64,000 bases of DNA, taken from positions 1 to 64,000 of the forward strand of contig NZ_JAIVAM010000007.1 in the NCBI RefSeq assembly GCF_020171845.1, given 5' to 3'. The stretch is from Cytobacillus kochii. GTDB lineage: Bacteria; Bacillota; Bacilli; Bacillales; Cytobacillaceae. A program made the translations under genes and the position numbers. Positions 44,854-53,429 of this stretch are shown piece after piece (the first letter of the stretch is position 1; each line of letters opens with the position of its first letter). The notes beneath the pieces were generated by a model, which made no database searches, was not told the DNA's origin, and worked only from the letters and a program-made list of their open reading frames with translations.

Positions 44854-45513
44854 CTATGCGTATCTAAATCTTCTTTCAATCCATTTAAAAATAAACGAGA
44901 GTACAAGTGTCATCAATAGATAAATGATGCCCGCTAAGAAGAATGGCATGATAGTAAAATCACGATTGACTGCCGTTTGAGCAAAGTGTAAAAGTTCCGG
45001 AACAGCGACTGCATATAATAACGCTGTATCCTTTACTAACGTAATTGATTCATTCGCAATCGCTGGTAATGCTACTCGGATCATTTGAGGAATGATGATA
45101 CGTGTCATTGTTTGCCAACGATTTAACCCTAGTACATGCGCAGCTTCATATTGACCCTTATCTACTGAAATTAGGCCCCCGCGAAATATCTCAGCAAAAT
45201 AAGCGGCATAATTCAAGATGAACCCTAAAGATGCGGCAACAAACCGATCAAGGACTAAATATTCACCTACGACTGGAAGCATTGGTAACCCGAAACAAAT
45301 AAATAATAATTGTAGTAGTAATGGTGTTCCCCGCATCACATAAATATACGTATGGGCAAACCAAGTTAAAGGCTTTATCTTACTACGAGCTGCTAGTGTT
45401 AATAAAAATCCAAGTGGAATTGAGGCAATAATGGCAATGATAAAGAGTAACACTGTAATTTGCGCGCCTTCTAGCATAGGTTTAAGTAACGTCATAATAT
45501 AATCAAGTGACAT
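44854..45513 (-). CDS. Polar amino-acid ABC transporter permease
   Basis: 219-residue HisM/GlnP-type permease with about five membrane segments, the YIYVMRGTPLLLQLLFI block near residue 55 and the coupling loop YEAAHVLGLNRWQTM near 125. GGAGGATGAACG precedes the ATG. Separated from the upstream binding-protein gene by a weak terminator. Confidence 0.92.
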   Translation of the reverse strand: MSLDYIMTLLKPMLEGAQITVLLFIIAIIASIPLGFLLTLAARSKIKPLTWFAHTYIYVMRGTPLLLQLLFICFGLPMLPVVGEYLVLDRFVAASLGFILNYAAYFAEIFRGGLISVDKGQYEAAHVLGLNRWQTMTRIIIPQMIRVALPAIANESITLVKDTALLYAVAVPELLHFAQTAVNRDFTIMPFFLAGIIYLLMTLVLSFIFKWIERRFRYA

Positions 45514-45523
45514 CGTTCATCCT

Positions 45524-45563
45524 CCAAAAACAAAACAGGGTTTCCTCCAATTAGGAAAACCTG
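45524..45563 (-). terminator. Internal (partial) terminator between binding-protein and permease genes
   Basis: AGGGTTTCCT (45537-45546) and AGGAAAACCT (45553-45562) pair with one mismatch; on the minus strand GTTTTGTTTTT follows. Such leaky terminators set higher expression of the binding protein than of the membrane components. Confidence 0.75.
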
Positions 45564-45574
45564 CTGTTATTCAT

Positions 45575-46366
45575 TTACTTCAATAATAAATCTTCACCAA
45601 ACCATTTCTCGGAAATATCTGCCGCCGTACCATCAGCAATCAATTCATCTAATCCTGTTTGTAAATCTGCTAACAATTCATCGTTTCCTTTTTTCACACC
45701 AATACCATACTCTTCTGGTGCCAGTGATTCCTCAAGAACTTTAAAGTTTTCATTTTCTTTTGTCATATAATAATCAATGACAATTTCATCAATGACTACT
45801 GCATCAACTCGGCCATTTCTCAAATCCGCTAATGCTAGTACATTATCAGAGAACTCTGTAACCTCTTTTACTTTTTCACTAATTTCATTTCCACTTAAGG
45901 CATCAGCAGCCGATGATAATGATTGTAAGCCTACTACTTTTCCTTCTAAATCATTAATCGTTTGAATATTAGAATCTGCCTGTGTCACAACCACTTGTGC
46001 ATTACTTAAATATGGCTTAGTAAATAAGACCTTCTCTTTTCTTTCATCTGTAATCGTATAACCATTCCATATGAGATCGATACGACCACTACTTAATTCA
46101 GACTCCTTTGTTTTCCAATCAATCGGTTGAAAGACAGGTGTTGCACCCATTTTTTCTACTGCCGCTTTTGCTAAATCAATGTCAAAACCGACAATCTCAT
46201 TATTTTCATCTCTGAACCCCATTGGTGCAAACTTATCATCTATTCCGATAACGATTTCCTTTCCTTCTTCTGAACCTTTTTCCTCACTAGATGTTGTTGA
46301 GCCGCAAGCAGCTAAAAACCCGACTACTAAAAGTGATAAAACAAAAAGCGTTAATTTTTTCCCCAT
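45575..46366 (-). CDS. Polar amino-acid ABC transporter substrate-binding lipoprotein
   Basis: 263-residue SBP family 3 lipoprotein with lipobox LAAC (Cys near residue 21) and an acidic/serine-rich linker. Family blocks FAPMGFRDENNEIVGFDIDLA near residue 46 and LSSGRIDLIWNGYTITDERK near 90. The motif type fits arginine, glutamine or cystine binding proteins; the ligand cannot be assigned by eye. GGGGGCTTAATC precedes the ATG. First gene of the operon. Confidence 0.9.
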   Translation of the reverse strand: MGKKLTLFVLSLLVVGFLAACGSTTSSEEKGSEEGKEIVIGIDDKFAPMGFRDENNEIVGFDIDLAKAAVEKMGATPVFQPIDWKTKESELSSGRIDLIWNGYTITDERKEKVLFTKPYLSNAQVVVTQADSNIQTINDLEGKVVGLQSLSSAADALSGNEISEKVKEVTEFSDNVLALADLRNGRVDAVVIDEIVIDYYMTKENENFKVLEESLAPEEYGIGVKKGNDELLADLQTGLDELIADGTAADISEKWFGEDLLLK

Positions 46367-46505
46367 GATTAAGCCCCCATTTATAATATATAAAATACTT
46401 TAGTATACTAATATATTAGAGTGATAAAATAAATCTACCATATGAGTCAAATCTATGTCAATCATTATTTTAATATATGCAAATCGAATGTATATTCTGA
46501 TTTTT

Positions 46506-46529
46506 CATAGTTACTTTAATGTAACTATG
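46506..46529. promoter_or_regulatory. Perfect 9-6-9 inverted repeat, likely HxlR-family operator
   Basis: CATAGTTAC-TTTAAT-GTAACTATG. The AGTTAC-N6-GTAACT form is that reported for several HxlR-family regulators. It lies about 80 bases before the PfpI gene, and an HxlR-family gene follows convergently at 47162-47557. Confidence 0.65.
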
Positions 46530-46608
46530 TGTAACGAAAGTGCGTTCTTCACATTTGTTGTTTAACCATTTACGATAAGAATAGATGACAAAGAAGGAGT
46601 GATACTGA

Positions 46609-47121
46609 ATGGGTAAAAAAATTGCCGCACTTGTAACAGATATGGTGGAAGAAATTGAATTCACTGATCCGGCTGAGAAAATGAGAAAAGCTGGCCACAC
46701 GGTGTCCATTGTAAATGCTGAAGCAGGAAAAGAAATCAGAGGAAAAAATGGCCAAAATTTCACTGTAGATAAAGGGCTTGATGAAGTTAGTCCAGAAGAC
46801 TTTGACGCTTTGCTTATTCCTGGAGGGTTTTCTCCGGATTTATTAAGAATTAATCCTGACCACGCCAGATTTGCGAAACATTTTATCGCAGAAGGCAAAC
46901 CGGTATTCGCTATTTGTCATGGACCTCAATTTTTAATTGATACAGATTTATTAGAAGGAAAAAGGGTGACGAGCTTCATTTCTGTACGTAAAGACTTAAT
47001 CAATGCTGGGGCTCAATTTGTCAATGAAGAAGTAGTTGTTGATCAGCAACTTGTAACAAGTCGTACACCAGATGACTTACCTGCTTTTAATCGTGAAGCA
47101 TTAAAATTATTAAATAACTAA
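46609..47121 (+). CDS. DJ-1/PfpI-family protein (YraA/YfkM-like)
   Basis: 170-residue DJ-1/PfpI protein; B. subtilis relatives YraA and YfkM are linked to stress by aldehydes and to protein or cysteine-adduct repair. The nucleophile elbow FAICHGPQFLI carries the catalytic Cys near residue 104, with the partner Glu/Asp region DPAEKMRKAG at the N-terminus and ALLIPGGFSPD. GAAGGAGTGATACTGA precedes the ATG. The inverted repeat upstream suggests control by an HxlR-type sensor of electrophiles. Confidence 0.9.
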   Translation: MGKKIAALVTDMVEEIEFTDPAEKMRKAGHTVSIVNAEAGKEIRGKNGQNFTVDKGLDEVSPEDFDALLIPGGFSPDLLRINPDHARFAKHFIAEGKPVFAICHGPQFLIDTDLLEGKRVTSFISVRKDLINAGAQFVNEEVVVDQQLVTSRTPDDLPAFNREALKLLNN

Positions 47122-47143
47122 TAAGGTTAAAGCTTAACAAACA

Positions 47144-47188
47144 TTAAAAACCAGCTTAGGATTACTTCTCCTCAAAGCTGGTTTTTAA
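47144..47188. terminator. Bidirectional terminator between the PfpI and HxlR genes
   Basis: TTAAAAACCAGCTT (47144-47157) pairs with AAGCTGGTTTTTAA (47175-47188). The right arm overlaps the last codons of the HxlR-family gene. Confidence 0.8.
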
Positions 47189-47557
47189 TATGCCTTCTTC
47201 TTGTAGCTGTTGGATGCGGTTCGTACCCCATTCATACATCATTTCAATAATAGGTAATAGTGAATAACCTAATTCCGTCATAGAATACTCCACTTTCGGC
47301 GGCATCTCTGGATACACTTTTCTACTGATCATCCCATCTTCTACTAACTCTTTTAATTGATTAGATAGTGTTTTATGTGATACACCATCAAAAAGCTTTT
47401 GTAGACCATTAAAACGGTAAGGACCTTCTATACCTAAATGCCAAAGGATCACAACTTTGTACTTGCCACTTATCACTGATAAAGTGAACTCCTTCGCACA
47501 GTGGTAATAACCACTTTCTAGCTTGTCTTTTATATCTTCCCGAAGAGACTCACACAT
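47162..47557 (-). CDS. HxlR-family transcriptional regulator
   Basis: 131-residue winged-helix protein of the HxlR family (block SGKYKVVILWHLGIEGPYRFNGLQKLFDGVSHKTLS, seen from residue ~29, is diagnostic). Cys2 and Cys20 lie near the N-terminus; several members (YodB, HypR) sense quinones or disulfide stress through N-terminal cysteines. ATG at 47557 has GAGAGGTGG upstream; a longer in-frame reading to 47578 lacks a ribosome binding site. Likely repressor of the convergent PfpI gene through the 46506 repeat. Confidence 0.88.
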   Translation of the reverse strand: MCESLREDIKDKLESGYYHCAKEFTLSVISGKYKVVILWHLGIEGPYRFNGLQKLFDGVSHKTLSNQLKELVEDGMISRKVYPEMPPKVEYSMTELGYSLLPIIEMMYEWGTNRIQQLQEEGILKTSFEEK

Positions 47558-47757
47558 GAATATCCACCTCTCTCGCAACTATCCATCCTTTAAGAGTTTA
47601 TTTTAACATATCAACCCCCGTGTATATCTAATGGTATTTCTATCACATCATCCACAGATTCCAAATAATTTTTTTCACTTATTAAAGCTACTCATATTGC
47701 TGAAATTTGCCAACTAATTTTTATTGCTTTTACTTAACCCCTCTGATAAGATAACTT

Positions 47758-47769
47758 ACGAACGTTCGT
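47758..47769. promoter_or_regulatory. TetR operator palindrome
   Basis: ACGAACGTTCGT is a perfect 12-base palindrome 18 bases before the start of the TetR gene, overlapping where its promoter or leader should be. The expected site of autorepression. Confidence 0.65.
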
Positions 47770-47787
47770 TAATCAGAGGTGAGTGAA

Positions 47788-48369
47788 ATGAAAAGTGATG
47801 ATATAAAGGAAGCAGCTTTGAAATATTTTACGATTCATGGATATGAAGGTGCTTCCCTTTCCCAAATAGCAGAAGAAGTCGGCATGAAGAAACAGTCATT
47901 ATATGCGCATTTTCGCGGTAAAGATGATTTATTTCTTCAAGTGTTACATGATGCCAAAGAAACTGAACTACTAAGCAAATTACAATATTTTAGTAACCTA
48001 CGAAGCTCGCAACCAGAAGAAGATTTATATGGATTTTTACAACTAATTGTAGATCTCTTTCAACAAAATGAGCAACTGAAGTTCTGGCTAAGAATGTCAT
48101 TCTTCCCACCAGCTCATCTACAAAAAGAGGTTGACCTTGAAGTCATTGATATAGAAGAAAAAACACAAGCCTTATTACAGGAGAAATTTCGGAAATGGAT
48201 AAATGAAGGGCTATTGCATGCAGAACACCCACGCATACCTACACTCGCATTCTTTGGTGTTGTCGATAGCATCATGCTTGAGCTTGTCTATATGAGTGAT
48301 ACAAAACGATTACAAGAAAAACTAGAAGCCTCATGGAAAGTATTCTGGAGAGGCATCTCGATACGTTGA
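47788..48369 (+). CDS. TetR/AcrR-family transcriptional regulator
   Basis: 193-residue repressor. The N-terminal helix-turn-helix is typical (HGYEGASLSQIAEEVGMKKQ, then SLYAHFRGKDDLF, residues ~15-48). The C-terminal ligand domain is variable, as usual. ATG at 47788 has AGAGGTGA upstream. The following MFS efflux gene starts 20 bases after its stop, so it probably controls that pump in response to a toxic substrate. Confidence 0.9.
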   Translation: MKSDDIKEAALKYFTIHGYEGASLSQIAEEVGMKKQSLYAHFRGKDDLFLQVLHDAKETELLSKLQYFSNLRSSQPEEDLYGFLQLIVDLFQQNEQLKFWLRMSFFPPAHLQKEVDLEVIDIEEKTQALLQEKFRKWINEGLLHAEHPRIPTLAFFGVVDSIMLELVYMSDTKRLQEKLEASWKVFWRGISIR

Positions 48370-48389
48370 GAAAAAAAGAGGTGTTTCAA

Positions 48390-49595
48390 ATGGAACAAAA
48401 ACCGTTAAAAGAACAAAAAGCTGTCTTACTTATTTTATTAAGTAATATTTTCATTGCCTTTTTAGGCATCGGACTTATTATTCCAGTCATGCCTTCATTT
48501 ATGAATATTATGCATTTATCTGGAAGTACAATGGGCTATTTAGTCGCTGTCTTTGCTTTCGCTCAATTGATTACTTCCCCATTTGCAGGTAGATTCGTTG
48601 ACCGATTTGGCCGAAAAAAAATCATTACCATCGGGTTATTTCTATTCGCTATCAGTGAATTGGTTTTTGGATTAGGTACTCATATTTCTGCTTTATATCT
48701 ATCAAGAATTTTGGGTGGAATCAGTGCAGCTTTTATTATGCCTGGGGTAACAGCCTATGTAGCCGACATCACTACATTAAAAGAACGACCAAAGGCAATG
48801 GGTTACGTGTCAGCAGCTATTAGCACTGGATTCATCATTGGGCCAGGAATCGGTGGCTTTATCGCCGAGTATGGTATTCGCCTGCCTTTCTTCTTTGCAG
48901 CCGGTATTGCCTTCTTTGCCTGTATTTTATCTATCTTTATATTAAAAGAACCACTAACAAAAGAGCAGATGAAAGAGCTTTCTGAAAATGCAACGAAAAG
49001 CAGTTTTATCGCAGATTTTAAACGCTCGTTCAATCCGTTATACTTTATTGCGTTTATCATCGTCTTTATCCTAGCGTTCGGTCTATCTGCCTATGAGACA
49101 GTATTTAGCTTATTCTCAGACCATAAATTTGGCTTTACACCGCAAGATATTGCGATCATTATAACTATCAGCTCGATATTCGGCGTCATCGTCCAAATTT
49201 TCTTATTCGGAAAAATGGTCGAGAAACTCGGAGAGAAAAAAGTGATCCAGGCCTGTTTAATCATGGGTGTTGTCTTAGCATTTGCCTCAACAGTCATATC
49301 GGGATTTTGGATGGTACTATTAGTGACGGCCTTCATCTTCTTAGCATTTGATTTACTACGTCCGGCACTTACCACTTTCCTTTCCCGATCAGCGGGGAAA
49401 GAACAAGGCTTTGTCGCTGGAATGAACTCAACTTACACAAGTCTCGGTAACATTGCCGGACCAGCAGTTGCAGGCATTCTATTCGATGTAAATATCCATT
49501 ATCCTTACCTATTTGCAGGTGTAGTCATGCTTCTGGGCTTAGGGATAACATATATATGGCGTGAGAAGGAGTTTGTTGAAAGCACGGCAGAATAA
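48390..49595 (+). CDS. MFS multidrug efflux transporter
   Basis: 401-residue major facilitator with twelve predicted membrane segments. Motif A in the 2-3 loop is GRFVDRFGRKK (about residue 71), and motif C (antiporter) appears as ISTGFIIGPGIGGFIAE near 145, marking a drug:H+ antiporter of the DHA1 group. ATG at 48390 follows AGAGGTGTTTCAA. Operon with the TetR gene. Substrate unknown. Confidence 0.9.
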   Translation: MEQKPLKEQKAVLLILLSNIFIAFLGIGLIIPVMPSFMNIMHLSGSTMGYLVAVFAFAQLITSPFAGRFVDRFGRKKIITIGLFLFAISELVFGLGTHISALYLSRILGGISAAFIMPGVTAYVADITTLKERPKAMGYVSAAISTGFIIGPGIGGFIAEYGIRLPFFFAAGIAFFACILSIFILKEPLTKEQMKELSENATKSSFIADFKRSFNPLYFIAFIIVFILAFGLSAYETVFSLFSDHKFGFTPQDIAIIITISSIFGVIVQIFLFGKMVEKLGEKKVIQACLIMGVVLAFASTVISGFWMVLLVTAFIFLAFDLLRPALTTFLSRSAGKEQGFVAGMNSTYTSLGNIAGPAVAGILFDVNIHYPYLFAGVVMLLGLGITYIWREKEFVESTAE

Positions 49596-49597
49596 TT

Positions 49598-49645
49598 GAA
49601 AGAGTCATTATGTGTCACCGTCAAGGAACACATATGACTCTTTTT
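49598..49645 (+). terminator. Terminator of the TetR-MFS operon
   Basis: AAAGAGTCATTATGTGT and ACACATATGACTCTTTTT form a long stem with a 12-base loop, ending in T-run. Confidence 0.9.
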
Positions 49646-49692
49646 CTATATAACAAAAAAGGGCGAATTCCTTATTTCTTTCTTCACCTTGG

Positions 49693-50373
49693 ATGAATAT
49701 GATGCCTCTAATGAGTCTACTATCAGGGGCGGGTATAATGGGAACATTCTTTTACACGATGAGCACGTTTGATAAACAACTGGGGGAGTTCCTTACTTCT
49801 TATGGATTATATATATATGTACTGTTATTTTTGCTTGTTTATTTAAAAACTGCCTTCGTGGTACTTACATTTATTCCAGGGGACTCACTTGTATTTGCTA
49901 GTGGCGCTCTTGCAGCAGTGGGTAGCTTGAATATCGAAACACTAGCCATTGCCTTCTTTCTTGCTACCATCTGTGGAGATAACCAAAACTTCTCTATTGG
50001 AAGATTAATCAAAGGCTGGAATAGTAAAAGATTAAAGCCAATTTTATTAAAAGAAACACAACTCCAACGGGCTGAGCAATTTATGGCCCGTTACGGTAAA
50101 ATATCTATTATCATCGCTAGGTTTATTCCACTTATGCGTACAACTGTCCCGCTAGCAAGTGCAATAATGAATTATTCCTATCGATCTTTCTTTAGACATA
50201 ATGCCCTTGGCGGATTCCTCTGGGTGTTTTTTTGGTTATTAGCAGGACTTTTATTGGGGCAAATGCCCATTGTAGAACAACATCTTGTTGCCTCACTTTT
50301 GGTACTTTCGCTTATTCCTTTTAGTATTCCGGTTGTTTTTTTCCTCATGAAAAGAAAAATTAACAAGAAGTAA
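49693..50373 (+). CDS. DedA-family membrane protein
   Basis: 226-residue member of the DedA/SNARE-associated (VTT) family, membrane proteins implicated in lipid flipping and envelope homeostasis. Typical features: the FIPGDSLVFASGALAA block near residue 62, and RFIPLMRTTVPLASAIMNYS near 145, with four to five membrane segments. No good ribosome binding site precedes the ATG at 49693; internal ATGs at 49711 or 49738 are possible starts. Stands alone between two convergent terminators. Confidence 0.85.
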   Translation: MNMMPLMSLLSGAGIMGTFFYTMSTFDKQLGEFLTSYGLYIYVLLFLLVYLKTAFVVLTFIPGDSLVFASGALAAVGSLNIETLAIAFFLATICGDNQNFSIGRLIKGWNSKRLKPILLKETQLQRAEQFMARYGKISIIIARFIPLMRTTVPLASAIMNYSYRSFFRHNALGGFLWVFFWLLAGLLLGQMPIVEQHLVASLLVLSLIPFSIPVVFFLMKRKINKK

Positions 50374-50472
50374 ATTTAAGCATTGTACATGGTAGTAACC
50401 CAACCTTATTAATAATTTCATTTATTACTATTTAAAGGATGACTATTTCTTAACATCGTCCATAATCTTAGA

Positions 50473-50498
50473 CAAAAAAACACTCCCATTAGGAAGTG
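50473..50498 (-). terminator. Terminator of the 50.5-60.5 kb catabolic operon
   Basis: CACTCC and GGAAGTG arms (50481-50498) with an ATTA-type loop; seven T follow on the minus strand. Confidence 0.75.
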
Positions 50499-50516
50499 CA
50501 ACAATGCTAAATCTAT

Positions 50517-51917
50517 CTATTTTTCTATCGTTTGTTTTTGAGAAACAGATGCGGGGGCTTCTTTTTCTTCCCCTTTAGGCATGAGAAAGATGAACAAAAG
50601 ACTCAAAGTCGTAAAGATTGTCAGTAAAACTGCGGTTGATGATAATCCTTTCGCGCCATTTCCTCCAGCAGCAAAGATTGCGAAAGTAACTAAAGCAAAC
50701 GATGCCCCTACACGAGAAGCGACATTTTCTATCGTTAAATAAGTAAAGGAGACCACACCAACCCTTGTAACAGGTGCCCGAGAGACAACGAGTGCTTTTA
50801 CGATTGGTCCTACTGTCCCAATTGCAGAACCTATAAGACTCATAGAGATAAATAAATAGACAAAAGAGGTATCCTCATTAGCAAAAATCAACATGCTAAC
50901 CCCACCATTCAGCAAGAAAATACTGCAGAGAATTAAATGCACTGGTTGGGTTTTACTCATTAAACGCCCACTAATGAGGTTGCATATAGCCATAGTTAGG
51001 AATAATGGAAATTGCAATAACCCTACCACCGTAGACGAATGGCCTTGAACACTTTGCACGAAGAACGTTAATAAATACATCACACTACTAAAAGACATGT
51101 ACATGATAATAGCAATGATAGATGGAACCCAAAAATGACGTGTCTTTGCATAGTCAATATCCAGTAACGGTTGCTTAGTCCTCTTTTCAACGATAATTAA
51201 AAAGATGAATGAAACAACAGCAACTACTAATGCTGGTGACCACATCCATGATGTCACACCATACTGATTGATAAATGTTGGAATCGTAAGTAGACCTGCT
51301 AAAAGAAGAAAGACAAATATTACGCCTAACCAATCAATTGTGCTCTTCTTGCTTCTTTGTACAGAAGGTACGCCAAAAGTAAACAGCAGGAAAGCAATAA
51401 TACCAAAGACTGAGCAGAGCCAAAAGATAGACGACCAACCGATGCGATCCACGAGAACCCCACTTAATATAGGACCAATGAGACCACCTACAACCGTATA
51501 AAATCCATACACACCCATCATTTTACCACGCATACTATCGGTATATACGGTACCAACAAAGTTCACGCCGGCAGGAATCACAGCCGCTCCGGCGAAGCCT
51601 TTTAAAAATAAACCGAACACCAACAACCAAAAAGATGGAGCAATGGCCACCATAATCGAACCGATTGTTAGTAATCCTGAACCGATCAATATGACTATTT
51701 TTTGGCCAAACGAATCAGACAACCAGCCCATCATCGGTTGAAAGCCTGTTAATCCTAAAGCAAACCCTAGCTGCATATAGACAGAATAGCCTGCAGTTAA
51801 ATCGAAATGTTCGAGCATTTTTGGATAAGCTGGGATGTGTGTTGCCTCTGCAAACACGACAAGTAAAATGCCGATGCAAAGAATATGAAACGAACGATTA
51901 ACAGACTTTTCCTCCAC
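50517..51917 (-). CDS. MFS transporter, last gene of the catabolic operon
   Basis: 466-residue major facilitator with about 14 membrane segments (DHA2-like size). Motif A appears as GWLSDSFGQKIVIL near residue 64, and a motif-C-like VGGLIGPILSGVLVDR near 145. GTG start at 51917 with AAGGAGG seven bases upstream. It follows the aldehyde dehydrogenase gene by 16 bases, so it is part of the igr-like operon and could import the growth substrate or export a toxic intermediate; direction cannot be told. Confidence 0.88.
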   Translation of the reverse strand: MEEKSVNRSFHILCIGILLVVFAEATHIPAYPKMLEHFDLTAGYSVYMQLGFALGLTGFQPMMGWLSDSFGQKIVILIGSGLLTIGSIMVAIAPSFWLLVFGLFLKGFAGAAVIPAGVNFVGTVYTDSMRGKMMGVYGFYTVVGGLIGPILSGVLVDRIGWSSIFWLCSVFGIIAFLLFTFGVPSVQRSKKSTIDWLGVIFVFLLLAGLLTIPTFINQYGVTSWMWSPALVVAVVSFIFLIIVEKRTKQPLLDIDYAKTRHFWVPSIIAIIMYMSFSSVMYLLTFFVQSVQGHSSTVVGLLQFPLFLTMAICNLISGRLMSKTQPVHLILCSIFLLNGGVSMLIFANEDTSFVYLFISMSLIGSAIGTVGPIVKALVVSRAPVTRVGVVSFTYLTIENVASRVGASFALVTFAIFAAGGNGAKGLSSTAVLLTIFTTLSLLFIFLMPKGEEKEAPASVSQKQTIEK

Positions 51918-51933
51918 TCCATTCCCTCCTTAA

Positions 51934-53406
51934 TTACCCGATATGGATCACGCACGCCTTTTCACGGGTGTTCTCTAATAAGGAATCTTTACCAAATCCA
52001 CTCTCCTTAAATCCACCAAACGGTAATTCTGGTCCTACTCTTCGATACGTGTTGACCCAAACATTTCCACTATCAATTTTCTTCATCATACGATGGGCTC
52101 TCCCTAAATTGTTTGTCCATATGCCCGCTCCGAGGCCAAAGCTTGTATCATTGGCAAGACGCAGGGCATCTTCTTCATTATCGAATGGCAAGACGACCGC
52201 CACCGGACCAAAAACCTCTTCCTGACAGATTCGTAGAGAAGAATCCCTCACTAGTAGCAGCGTGGGTTCCACCCAGTATCCTTTTTGAAGATCTGCTTGA
52301 TCGTCAAAGAAGCTCTCCCCACCGTAATTTCCTCCAAAGATGACTTCTCCCCCCTCCTGCTTTCCTAATTCAATAAAGTCGCAAACCTTTTTATATTGGA
52401 CATTGTTCGCAATTGGTCCCATCGATGTCGCTAGATTCATAGGATCACCAAAATGAATTGACTCTTCAATGGACTTTTTCATTAAAGGAAGAAAATCGGG
52501 TAAGATGTCTTTTTGTACAAGAATGCGAGAGCCGCCGACACAAATTTGTCCAGCATTCCCCGTGAAAATACCATTTAATGTGACGCCTTTTGCCGCTTTC
52601 TTTACATCCGCATCAGCGAACACAATATTGGGGGATTTCCCTCCAAGTTCAAAAGTGACAGGCTTTGGCGATTGTGCCAGCTTCTTTGTAATCGCACGAG
52701 CAGTTTGACCTGATCCCGTTAACGTCACCCGATCAACATCTCTATGACCGACCAAGTACGAACCTGTAGAACCATCTCCTGAGATGACGTTTAATATTCC
52801 CGAAGGAAGAATTTGATTAAGCAGCTCTGTATATTTTAAGCTCGATACACTCGCATGCTCGGAAGGTTTGATAATCAGGGCATTGCCTGCTGCAAGGGCA
52901 TACGCCGCTTTAATCGTAAAGGTAAATAATGGGGCATTCCATGGAAGAATACCAACAACAATGCCTAACGGTTCCCTAAGCGTGTACCCGATTGTTTCCT
53001 CATCAAGTTGGACCGTTTCACCTTTATTGGCATGTGACGCCGCTCCTGCTGCGTCTAACCAAATACTCACTAATGATGGAATGAGACCGTGCAATGTTTC
53101 CCGATAAACCCACCCATTATCCTTCGTTTCTAACATCGCTAACTCTTCGCCATACTTTTCAACCTGTAACGCAATTTCTCTTAAATATTTTGCACGTTCC
53201 ATTGCTGATAATTGCGACCAAGCTGGGACGGCCTGTTTGGCATGCTTGATTGCTAAGTCAATATCTTCTTCTGTACTACAGGGGATTGTCGCCCATACCT
53301 TGCCATTTGCAGGGTTTATACTTGTTAATTGTTTTCCTTGAGTAGCTGGCAATTGCTTTCCATTGATTACATTTAAATAATGTTCGATTTCATTTATGGT
53401 CTGCAT
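51934..53406 (-). CDS. NAD(P)-dependent aldehyde dehydrogenase
   Basis: 490-residue aldehyde dehydrogenase. General-base Glu in TFELGGKSPNIVF (about residue 250), nucleophile Cys in GNAGQICVGGSR (about 284), cofactor stretch LPWNAPLFTFTIKAAYALAAGN, and the closing EEVFGPVAVVLPF. ATG at 53406 has GGGGAGTG upstream; a longer reading upstream is unsupported. Placed straight after the two acyl-CoA dehydrogenases, it would oxidise the aldehyde released by a retro-aldol step of the pathway (inference). Confidence 0.92.
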   Translation of the reverse strand: MQTINEIEHYLNVINGKQLPATQGKQLTSINPANGKVWATIPCSTEEDIDLAIKHAKQAVPAWSQLSAMERAKYLREIALQVEKYGEELAMLETKDNGWVYRETLHGLIPSLVSIWLDAAGAASHANKGETVQLDEETIGYTLREPLGIVVGILPWNAPLFTFTIKAAYALAAGNALIIKPSEHASVSSLKYTELLNQILPSGILNVISGDGSTGSYLVGHRDVDRVTLTGSGQTARAITKKLAQSPKPVTFELGGKSPNIVFADADVKKAAKGVTLNGIFTGNAGQICVGGSRILVQKDILPDFLPLMKKSIEESIHFGDPMNLATSMGPIANNVQYKKVCDFIELGKQEGGEVIFGGNYGGESFFDDQADLQKGYWVEPTLLLVRDSSLRICQEEVFGPVAVVLPFDNEEDALRLANDTSFGLGAGIWTNNLGRAHRMMKKIDSGNVWVNTYRRVGPELPFGGFKESGFGKDSLLENTREKACVIHIG

Positions 53407-53429
53407 TACAATCACTCCCCTTTTTTCTT

